Shown: piece by piece, positions 17,901 to 26,900 of the stretch
Layout of the letters: every line of letters starts with the position of its first letter
How positions within the stretch are numbered: position 1 is the stretch's first letter
Origin: Giardia muris
Lineage: Eukaryota > Fornicata > Diplomonadida > Hexamitidae
Direction of reading: 5' to 3'
Assembly (NCBI GenBank): GCA_006247105.1
Contig: CM016928.1
Location: forward strand, 1,054,001 to 1,118,000
DNA length: 64,000 nucleotides
Position numbers and translations under genes: made by a program
Notes under the pieces: generated by a model
Databases searched by the model: none
What the model saw: only the letters and a program-made list of their open reading frames with translations
What the model was told of the DNA's origin: nothing

Positions 17901-20900
17901 CTCCTGAAGAACATGGAGTCGGTGACGCTCCGTTATGACGGGTCTGTCCGGAACGATTCGGACGAGATCATTGCATTCCGGTACGGAGATGATGGGTTAG
18001 ACTCACATTATTGCGAGAATGGCATTTACACTGATATTACACTCTCTGATGCTGACTTCTTTGCAAAGCATTGGATAGACTGGGCGGAGGTCTTTGGCCT
18101 GAACTCGGCAACGATGGCCACAACCACCGCCTCGGTCTTCCGGTCCATCCTCGATCGTTTCACAGAGGCCGTCAAAACTAACGTTCTGGCTAAGGTAGTT
18201 GACGGAATTTCCTTCGAGACGATACGTGACGAGCAGTTCCATGCGAACGGCTTCGACTCTGTCGTTATTAGTACGTACCTCGTCGATAATGCGGAGTTGC
18301 TCCGCTACCTCGAGCAACACTACACTATGTTCATTGCAGACCCTGCTTGCTGGCGTACGCTCCCCCAGGCCCAGACCCGCTGGGCCGACGATGCTCTGCG
18401 GAGCCATATTCATGCAGACATCGAGAACGTCCTAGCAAAGACGACGATAGAGTATATTGCCCTCCTCGTCGAACGTCTCTGGCTACAGCGCTCAAGGATT
18501 CGGGCAGGCGTCAGCGGGGTCAAGTTCCCCTTCAGTATCGATGTCAACCGTGTGCTCCTCGAGGTGGCCACACGGAAGCGAATCGGGAAGTCGAACCGTT
18601 TCGCGCCACGGGCAGAGTGGGAGTGCACGCTCAGCCCGGTGGAATGTATTCAACGCGTCACGCAACTGTTGGCGGAGCTTGCCCGGGTTCGCCCAAGAGA
18701 GGCCACGATGTATCGCGTCGTCCTTCGCCAGGCGCTCTCGTCAGCCAACTGCTGCTACCATCACCGCTTCACCCTTGATGAACTAGAAACGGTCATAGGA
18801 AAGCTTCGGGCGGCGTTCTTCAAGGGCCAGGTCTCGGCCGGCGAGCCTGTTGGGCCATTAGCTGGGCACTCGATATCCGAGCCGGCCACACAACTGACTC
18901 TCAATACGTTTCATACGGCTGGCACCTCCGCCCTTGGCAACCTCGGGCTGCCACGACTCAAGGAACTACTTGACTTCCGAGAGTCCCGTGTGCCAATCTC
19001 AACAATTTACATAGACCCGGCGACAGTCGAGACTGGCGATGCCACGCACTCCTCCTGCTTCGCTCGGAACGCTGCGGAAGCACTTGTGCGTTATCAGGAG
19101 CAATCACGGGCGTGGATGCGTCTAGCAGCCCAGATCGAACATACGCGCTTCAGGTACTATACGGAGACCTTCGACATCGTCTTCGATCCGTTTGATGGAC
19201 GCTCACTCGTTGATGCCGATCGGGACTGGCTACAATGGCAGGTCGAATTAGGTTACCTTCCACCGGCCTCAACCACTGGGAGTGATCCAAAGTTCTCGCC
19301 TTTCGTCCTGCGTTACACGCTGGGTCTACGGCAGTTGCAACAGAAGATCGAAGCCGGAATCGACGTCGCCTACATTGCGAGGCGACTAGATGACTTTTTC
19401 GAGCGCCTTTTCAAGGGTCATACTCTCGTGTCACGGCAACGAGATGGGGATGGAGATGAGGATGAGGAGGAGACGCGTATAGATGAGCGTACTCGGAAGC
19501 TCTTGAGTGTATTTGGGCGGGAACGCCCACGAATCGCCTACTTTGCTGGGATAGGCGAAGCGATCATTCGCATTCGTCCAGCCTTGACGAACGAAGAACG
19601 ACAGCAGATCAGTAGCAAGATGAACAACGATGGGATTGGAATAGACCGTTACACTGAGATCCATACGGCTCTCTCGGACTGCACGATCTCCGGGAACGAA
19701 AACATCAAGAAAGTCTTCATGGGGAACGAGAGTAGTGCTCTGATTCATTACGGGTGGGACAAGTACACGTCAGGACTCGACCTTACTCAGCCGGACGTCC
19801 GGAAAAGGTTTGGGATGCTTGGCATTACACCGATGATCAAAACGGCCCCCGGAGAGGAGAACGACGACGTTGGTGGTACGCGTGAGGCGCACGAGTTGAT
19901 TCTACAGACCGAGGGGTCCAATTTGAGTTGGTTATTACAACAGCCGGGGGTTGATCCTACTAGGACCTGGACGAACAATCTTCCCGAGGTCTATGCCGTT
20001 CTAGGGATCGAGGCTGCGCGGACGCTTCTTCTCAAGCAGATGCGGCAGACGCTTTCGTCGGTCGAGCTTAATGTGCATCACTTCCTGATGCTCTGTGACA
20101 TCATGACGGAACGGCCACAGAAGGGCTCGATGATCTCGATCAATAGGTTTGGGATGCGGAACACCAATACAGGTGTGTTAGCTCAAGCCACGTTCGAGCA
20201 ACCCGGGATGATGCTTCTCAATGCCGCTGCGTATGGAGTGGTTGATCATCTCAAGTCCGTTTCCTCGTGCGTCCTCATGGGGAAGCTTGGCTCCTTTGGG
20301 ACCGGCTGCTTCGACCTCCTCCTCAAGCTAGATAGCTTACCAGAGCCACCCAATCGCGATGACATCTTCCCGAACTCGATGTACCGCTTGTACTTGGCGG
20401 AGATGGAGCGTAACCGTGCACAGTCCGCCACCGGAGATGATGCCCATGGTTTCGATGCTCTTACCGTACCTATGATGACACCAGGACTGACTCCAATGGG
20501 TCCTGCTACCACCTCACGTCATAGTATCCATTCCACACAGCAGGGACCGGACTTTACACCAGGAGATAATCAATTGCGTCGCTCAGTCAATAGCACCCGC
20601 GTGTGCATCGATAGTTTCCGTCCTAACTTGAGCCGTTTGTCAAGTGTCCAACACAGCATCTCCGCACGGACTTACATCTCGAGCATCATGAATACTAGTT
20701 CCTATAGAACGAAGTCTGTGACAGAGATCCGATCTCGGGCTAGCGTGGCAGCCGACGGGAAGGGTTCCAAAGATCTCGGCGTCTTCTTTAGTGCCTCGAG
20801 CACGAGCTACGAGAACAGCGCGAACTATCTCAGTAGTAAGAGTGGAGCGAACGTCTATTCGTCTTCCGTGAATAGCGCTCTTCCCGTCTCCGCATCCATC

Positions 20901-20981
20901 CGTCAGACGGCGATGCAGAGCTCCCCGGACCAGGACCACCGCCAGGACGAGCCATCCTCTTCTGGGAGCATCGATTGGTAA
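14940..20981 (+). CDS. RPB1: RPB1, RNA polymerase II largest subunit without heptad CTD
   Basis: Catalytic subunit of RNA polymerase II. The metal A motif [10 protein letters not shown] is at residues 494-503. RPB1 rather than RPA1/RPC1 is indicated by [26 protein letters not shown], the following [25 protein letters not shown], and [15 protein letters not shown]...[12 protein letters not shown]. The N-terminal zinc clamp CPVCRG..CPGHYG is present. The trigger-loop region reads [19 protein letters not shown] with Ser1313 where Gly is near universal. About 125 extra residues lie near 570-700. After the core (to ~1790) the last ~210 residues are Ser/Thr-rich but contain no YSPTSPS repeat, as reported for Giardia. 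Start may instead be ATG 14952, which has the better AAAAATG context (2009 aa). Confidence 0.95.
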   Translation: [2013 protein letters not shown]

Positions 20982-20987
20982 TACGTT

Positions 20988-20994
20988 TGTGAAC
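20988..20994 (+). terminator. TGTGAAC, variant poly(A) signal after RPB1
   Basis: TGTGAAC lies 6 nt past the RPB1 stop; the same heptamer is found at the ends of the SHF-repeat and high-cysteine protein genes, so it may be a variant of AGTGAAC. Confidence 0.35.
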
Positions 20995-21013
20995 GAATCG
21001 GATAACCAAAAGA

Positions 21014-22240
21014 ATGGCACCAAAGGGGAAGTCGGATGAGCAACGTGACCAGTACATTGAGCTCCTGGGGCGTGCTAAGAACTCCCTCTCGATGGGGATC
21101 GTCGGGTTGCCGAACGTCGGGAAGTCCCTGACCTTCTCTGTCCTAACGAAGGTCCAAGTCCCAAGTGAGAACTACCCGTTCTGCACGATTGACCCGAACC
21201 ACGCGCGCGTCGCCGTTCCCGACAAGCGCTTTGAGTGGCTATGCGAGCACTTCAAGCCAAAGTCACGAGTTTCGACCTTCCTTGACATCACCGACATTGC
21301 AGGCCTTATCAAGGGGGCTTCCGAAGGAAAGGGCCTTGGGAACGCGTTTCTCTCGCATGTGAAGGCCGTTGACGGGATTTACCATGTCGTACGCGTCTTC
21401 CCAGACGAAGACGTCTCACATGTCGAGGGAGACGTCAACCCGACCCGAGACCTAGAGATCATTACTACAGAGCTCATCGCGAAGGACCTCGAGTTTCTCG
21501 GTGGGAGAATCGCAGATGCTGAACGTAAGGCCGAGCGTGGGATTGACAAGGTATCGAAGGAACTTCTTCCAATATATAACAAGATCCGGGACTTTCTTCG
21601 TGAAGGGAAGGACCTCTTCGTTCAGAGCTGGACAAACCGCGAGGTCGAGGTCTTGAATGAGCTCCAGCTCCTGAATTGCAAGCCCATCGTCTATCTCCTC
21701 AATATGTCGGAGAGCGATTACTGCAAACGGAAGAATAAGCACCTAGTGGCGATCCAGGACTGGATCAAGATGAGGAACCCTAATGCTCACATGGTCCCAT
21801 ACAGCGCAAAGCTAGAGGCAACTCTACTTGAGCTCGGGTCGGTTGAGGCGCAGACTGAGTACCTGAATGAGCTGAAGAGCCGATACAAGCTGCCCGAAGA
21901 CGTCGAGGTCGAGTCGGCACTGGACAGGATTATCAAGACTGGGTATAAGGCTCTGAACTTATGTCACTTCTTCACATGTGGTCCGGACGAGGTCAGGTGT
22001 TGGACGATCCGCAAGTACACGAAAGCTCCCGACGCTGCTGGCGTCATCCATACGGATTTCCGCGACATGTTTATCTGCGCCGAAGTTTACACATACAAGG
22101 ACCTCAAGAAGTTGGGCTCGGAACAGGAGGTCCGCGCGGCCGGAAAGGTGCGGACGGAGGGTAAGGGCTATATCGTCGAGGACGGAGACATCATCTTCTT
22201 CAAGCACAACGCCCGCGGAGGTGCGAGCAAGAAGAAGTGA
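21014..22240 (+). CDS. OLA1: OLA1/YchF-type Obg-like ATPase
   Basis: P-loop NTPase of the YchF/OLA1 subfamily, which prefers ATP and associates with ribosomes and stress responses. The 408-residue length is standard. Motifs: G1 GLPNVGKS (about 31-38), switch region PFCTIDPNHARVAVPD, DITDIAGLIKGASEGKGLGNAFLSH (G3 and the family hallmark), and NMSE (residues ~232-235) replacing the NKxD base-specificity motif, the feature that explains ATP preference. The C-terminal TGS domain (FFTCGPDEVRCWTIRKYTKAPDAAGVIHTDF..) is intact. Start ATG 21014 follows AAAAGA. The stop overlaps AGTGAAT. It lies 32 nt after RPB1 on the same strand. Confidence 0.97.
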   Translation: MAPKGKSDEQRDQYIELLGRAKNSLSMGIVGLPNVGKSLTFSVLTKVQVPSENYPFCTIDPNHARVAVPDKRFEWLCEHFKPKSRVSTFLDITDIAGLIKGASEGKGLGNAFLSHVKAVDGIYHVVRVFPDEDVSHVEGDVNPTRDLEIITTELIAKDLEFLGGRIADAERKAERGIDKVSKELLPIYNKIRDFLREGKDLFVQSWTNREVEVLNELQLLNCKPIVYLLNMSESDYCKRKNKHLVAIQDWIKMRNPNAHMVPYSAKLEATLLELGSVEAQTEYLNELKSRYKLPEDVEVESALDRIIKTGYKALNLCHFFTCGPDEVRCWTIRKYTKAPDAAGVIHTDFRDMFICAEVYTYKDLKKLGSEQEVRAAGKVRTEGKGYIVEDGDIIFFKHNARGGASKKK

Positions 22241-22242
22241 AT
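22236..22242 (+). terminator. AGTGAAT poly(A) signal overlapping the OLA1 stop
   Basis: AGTGAAT contains the TGA stop of OLA1, a perfect match to the Giardia AGTRAAY signal. Confidence 0.65.
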
Positions 22243-22270
22243 GGAGAGCAAAAGTATCAGTCCCTTATGG

Positions 22271-23869
22271 TTATGGCGGTGCTGTGACGGATGTTCTTGA
22301 GGGCCTTCTACTTCGAGACCCACTTTGCCGCGACCGTTGGTGCTGGGCAATCATATCAATGATATCTGGCCTAGTTTCCTCTGGAAGTGCCCAACCGGAA
22401 AGGTTCGAGGCTTCAAAGGGGAGCAATAAGCGAACGGCCACGCGCTTGTTCTGAAGGATTGCGTGCTGTAGGGCCGTCAGGCCATGCCGATCGCGCATGT
22501 TGGCTAAATAGGGGGCTAGGACGGAGATATCATAGTATCGATTCGCATTGACGGCTTGGATGAGAGTTGTTGTCTCCAGCTCTACCTGCCGTCTTGGCTC
22601 ATCTGGGACCTCCTTCGTGGCGCGCAACGGTCTTCGAAACGTGCACCCGTGGTGCTGAATGATGAAATTCAATGTTTCAGCCGTAAATCCCTCTGTTTCC
22701 CTCAGAAGCTCGATAACCTCCTCACGATCGTGGGAGCGCGCGTAATCGATGGCTCGCATCCCGCGTACGTCCCATATTCCAGCCTCGAAGGAGACCAGCA
22801 AGCTACAGACGTCCCTTAAGTCACCTTCTACAGCGTACATTAAGGCAGTCTTTCCAGAGCCGTCCTGGAGCCCAGCCTCGTAGCCGAGCAATTCTGTGAT
22901 GATCGGGACGTGATGAGAGATCGTTGCAGTCATCAGAGCGGTACGCCCTGCGCTATCTGTTAGGCCATGCTCCGAGTTCATCAAGAGTCGTACAAGACTC
23001 AGGTTTCCGCGTTGGGCCGCCAGAATCAGAGCCGTCTTCCCCTGACAGTCGTGTAGTCCCGCCTCGTATTGTACTAGGACGGACGCCGCAGACTCATTCC
23101 CAAGCTCAACGGCCATCATCAAGGCAGTTTGCCTCCGACCGCCTGAGAGCTGTCTGGCATACCGTTGGGCTTCGCGTATCACCCCCTGATAATTGAAAGA
23201 GAGGACGGCTTTCATTAATGGGGTCTCGTCATCCGTATGGAATGGAAGTGGTCGCAATGGTATGGAGTTCTGGCCAAGCGTTGGGGACTGCTGAACGGAG
23301 TGCGAGAAGACGTCGGAGACCCCGATCAAGTAAGCGAATGCTGGTGTGATGGGGCGATCCATCCCAAGACGCTGGACGACCTCCAATAAGGCAGACGTGG
23401 GAATGGTACCCAGACGCCGCATGACCACCTGGATCATTGCTATGTCCTCGGTCTCTACAGCCGCGACGATCAGATCGTTCATATCCAAACGAGCCACATT
23501 CGTGTACTCGATGAGAAGGCTGGCCGCCCCCAAGAGCTTAGCACGCAAGGCTGGCAAGATGGGGAGCTCGCCAGTCGAACAGCTAATGTTTGCCTCATGT
23601 TCAGCTAGGACTAGGACTATTGTTTCCCGATTCGAAGCTATGGCCAATTCCAGGGCGGTTTCTCCACGGAGGTTAGTCTGTTTCGCCTCCTCAAGTAGGA
23701 GTTGGACGCACTCGAGATGGCCGTGCTGAGCCGCCAGCATCAAGGCTGTAACCCCTTGAGGCCCGGGCTTCCCGAGCATCTCTCCGCGGTGCTTCTTAAT
23801 ACTCTCTACTCGACCCTCCCGCGCGGCCTCGAACCACGCTCCCGCCCTTGAGGAGGCTTGGAAGGCCAT
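22271..23869 (-). CDS. Ankyrin-repeat protein, Giardia 'protein 21.1' type
   Basis: The 532-residue protein is built almost wholly of ankyrin repeats: repeated units such as GVTALMLAAQHGHLECVQLL, RGETALELAIASNRETIVLVL, QTALMMAVELGNESAASVLV, GKTALILAAQRGNLSLVRLL, GRTALMTATISHHVPIITELL, GKTALMYAVEGDLRDVCSLL and GLTALQHAILQNKRVAVRLL, roughly eight to ten in all. No kinase domain precedes them, so this is a pure ankyrin member of the large diplomonad 21.1 family, whose partners are mostly unknown. Start at 23867-23869 is chosen over the upstream Met because it follows ACCAAAAAATGG on the coding strand, the window's usual start context. It converges on OLA1 with a 30-nt gap. Confidence 0.92.
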   Translation of the reverse strand: MAFQASSRAGAWFEAAREGRVESIKKHRGEMLGKPGPQGVTALMLAAQHGHLECVQLLLEEAKQTNLRGETALELAIASNRETIVLVLAEHEANISCSTGELPILPALRAKLLGAASLLIEYTNVARLDMNDLIVAAVETEDIAMIQVVMRRLGTIPTSALLEVVQRLGMDRPITPAFAYLIGVSDVFSHSVQQSPTLGQNSIPLRPLPFHTDDETPLMKAVLSFNYQGVIREAQRYARQLSGGRRQTALMMAVELGNESAASVLVQYEAGLHDCQGKTALILAAQRGNLSLVRLLMNSEHGLTDSAGRTALMTATISHHVPIITELLGYEAGLQDGSGKTALMYAVEGDLRDVCSLLVSFEAGIWDVRGMRAIDYARSHDREEVIELLRETEGFTAETLNFIIQHHGCTFRRPLRATKEVPDEPRRQVELETTTLIQAVNANRYYDISVLAPYLANMRDRHGLTALQHAILQNKRVAVRLLLPFEASNLSGWALPEETRPDIIDMIAQHQRSRQSGSRSRRPSRTSVTAPP

Positions 23870-23949
23870 TTTTTGGTCCGTCCTCACGTTCCTTAGCCAT
23901 ATTTAACCCCATAACCCGTTGAGCTCTAGTTGCCTATTAAAAGATCCCA
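23870..23949. promoter_or_regulatory. 80-nt divergent promoter region
   Basis: Intergenic region between the ankyrin gene and the 1872-aa gene. It contains AT-rich stretches (ATATTTAA near 23900, TATTAAAAG next to the plus start). No specific binding site can be assigned. Confidence 0.35.
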
Positions 23950-26900
23950 ATGACCCTACCCACCTTCGGCCCGGACGCCAGGCCTGAGAGCGAGGCGTTG
24001 ATCCGAGAGCTCTACGCCCTGGCAGATGGTTACTCGGAGGCGGACTTAGCGTCCCGTGCAGCCTTGATGAAGCAGGGCGACCTCCCTTTACTTCTTCGTG
24101 AGTCCTCCCCGGTCCTCTACCAGGCCCTCTGCGTCCTACGCACGTGCCTCGTCCACCGCTGTCTCATATATAACCCTCCGTTCCTCTTCGGCCTCCTCCT
24201 CGAGCTTCTGGCGACGCTAGTGGAGCGCCTCGACTCCCACATCCCAGAGATCCAGGCCGTCCTCGAACTCCTCTTCATGATGCTCGAGGCTCAAAGCTCG
24301 GCCGATCAGTGCGTGAATACCTGGTCGATGCATGAGCGCTGCGACGCTTCCACCCTTGAGAGTGGGGGTGGGCGTGGCCCCTGTTGGTTCGTCACCACCT
24401 TTGCCACCCTGATCCAGACGGCCGAGTATAGTCCCAACGGCGGTGTCCGCACAATAGCGGCCCTGGCGGCGAACGTTCTAGCGTCCTTCATCGTCTCTCC
24501 TTTCTTCCGTCTCGAGGCCTCGACCCGTGCTAGGTACACCCGTACATCATGCCGCTACATCAACCTGCGAACTCATGAGGCCGACAATCATCGATATCTT
24601 CTACTATACCTCGCTTCTCTCGCCGGAAGGTCTCGGACGATGATCCATCTTATCCGTGTCTTGATGGACTATACGCCCATGGTCGGACTATATAACCCTG
24701 ACCATCCCTCAGCCCAGCGCTCTTCCTGGTTCAACCAGCTGGGGTCGGTTGGCATCCTTTCACATAGGAGTCAACCCGGCTCCGATGCCGAGGAGATCGT
24801 CAAGGCTTCCGAGGAGCGGGAACGGGAGAAGCAACGACGTCGGCAGCCCGTGAGAAACTGTCGAGGGCGTGAAGCTGTATCCCCTCCGCAATCACATGCC
24901 TCGTCGGTAGAAACTAATACCACTTCCGCCCATATCCCTCCCGTGACGCTCGAGACCCTATCCTTCTATCCCTTCCTGTCTTGTTTCACTGGCTCCTTCG
25001 ATCTTTGTCCTCATTGCAAGGGTCGTCTTCTAGATGCTCGCCCGACAGACCCTGCTGAGAGTCACAATACGCGGGTGCGGGAGCGGGTCTTCGAGTGCGA
25101 CCGGTGCTACTCGGCGTATGTCCTTGAGAACGTCTCGATTTGCCTCATTCGGGCGCTGGAGTACAATCGGACTCAGAAGCACGAGGTAATCAGCGTTGAT
25201 GACATAATGAGCATCCTCGGGCGGGTTCTTCTATGCCATCAGGCCTCTCTCGTCTACTTCGTCTCAGCGTTCTCAACAGGTTGTGCTGAGGAGCAGCTTA
25301 ATGCAAATGCTCAGCATCGGCTCCATCAGATGCAAGCACTCACGCATCACCTACAGAACGAGCTCAGTATTGGCGGATTCTACAAATCCGAATGCCTGAT
25401 GTACTCAAACCTTTACCAGCAAAGGCTGAGGCTTGAGCAGGAGTACTCGCAACTAGGTGTTCCTTTGGCTACAGACTTCCCCGTCCCTTCGGCCTTTGGC
25501 CTTCTTGGGTCTCAGGAGTGTCTGTGCCAAAAGGCACGTTCCTTACGGACTCGGAATGTCACAGGGGCGGGTTCATCTTCCGTTGGAGGCGGTGTCTTGG
25601 CCTCACAGCATCCTATTCAGTCGTGTCATCTCTTTCATGCCGTCAAGTTTCTGGAGACTTTGCCCCGTTACTCTCCCAACCCTCTCCGAGATGAGTTTGA
25701 TCCCTTTGAGCTGTCATTGGTCTTTACTCTCAGACAGTTCTTCGTCGGGCCGCGCCTGGACCTGCTTCTGGGTCACATCCGGAAACATGCGCAAAGCGTC
25801 TACGACGCGATCCAAAACGGATGCCTTCGCCCGGAATATATCGAACGAGTCATCTGTCCGGCGCTCTACACGCACGGCTTCATCCTCCATACGCTTCTTG
25901 ACTACCTCTGGAACTATGATCTCTCCAAGTTTCAATTAAGTATTCCGGCCAAGCTCTATTCCCTTTTCCCTTATGACGCCCTTGAACGCGTAGAAACAAC
26001 CACAAACCTCACACTCTCGGATGAGGCGCGCCAGCAGATTTGTACGATCGCGTGCCTGGTTTACCGCGCGGCAGCCCTCATAGAACCTGAGGTCCATCAA
26101 CTCGGTGCGTATACGGCAGACCATATCTACCTCCCGTACGTCGAAGATGGACGTATGCATCTGCCTCCTAGGCCTGTGGACATCCCTACCGGCCCTTATC
26201 GCACCACAGCAGGGCTATCTCGAGCCGCAATGGAATCCGATGATGTCCGCGAAAATCTCTTCGCACAGCTCTTTGCCTGGCATCACGTAGAACCAAATGG
26301 CTCACCAAGATTCTCAATTATCTCCTCTCCAAACTTTCTCCAAAGTGGCCTAGGAAAGGGCACGACAGATGCGGCAGCTGGCGATGACCAACGTGGAGCA
26401 GAGCCGAAAACCGTCGCTGGGCTTCTCCAATCTACTTCGGACGTGTATGGCGACGGTGACAGTCGAGCCGAGGCTAGCACCATCGTCCAGAACACACCAC
26501 ACGCGAGCCAGGTTCAAGGCTGGGATGACGTCATGTCCTGCTTCCGTACCAACCTGATTCGGACCGTCTATCTTCATTATACGACTGGGGCCTCAGCACT
26601 TCCCACTGTACCCAGTATCGTCTACCGAATGATCGTGGGGGACGAGCGTGGGATCTTCACTAGGATGTCAGTGGCTGTGACGAGTCACCAAAGCTCAACC
26701 GCTGGTCTTGAGCCTTTTGGTGATACCCGAGGCGTAGATCCTTGGAGTATCCCAGCAACGGCAAATGGTGGACCACGAGGGCGTCTTGCCGGCTTTTTTG
26801 AGGCGAAGGGGTGTGAGCCTGTCGTCTGTCGAACGTTCGGACTCCCATACTCGCTCCCACAACGTACACTACCACCCTCAGCTCTGCGACAACCTATATG

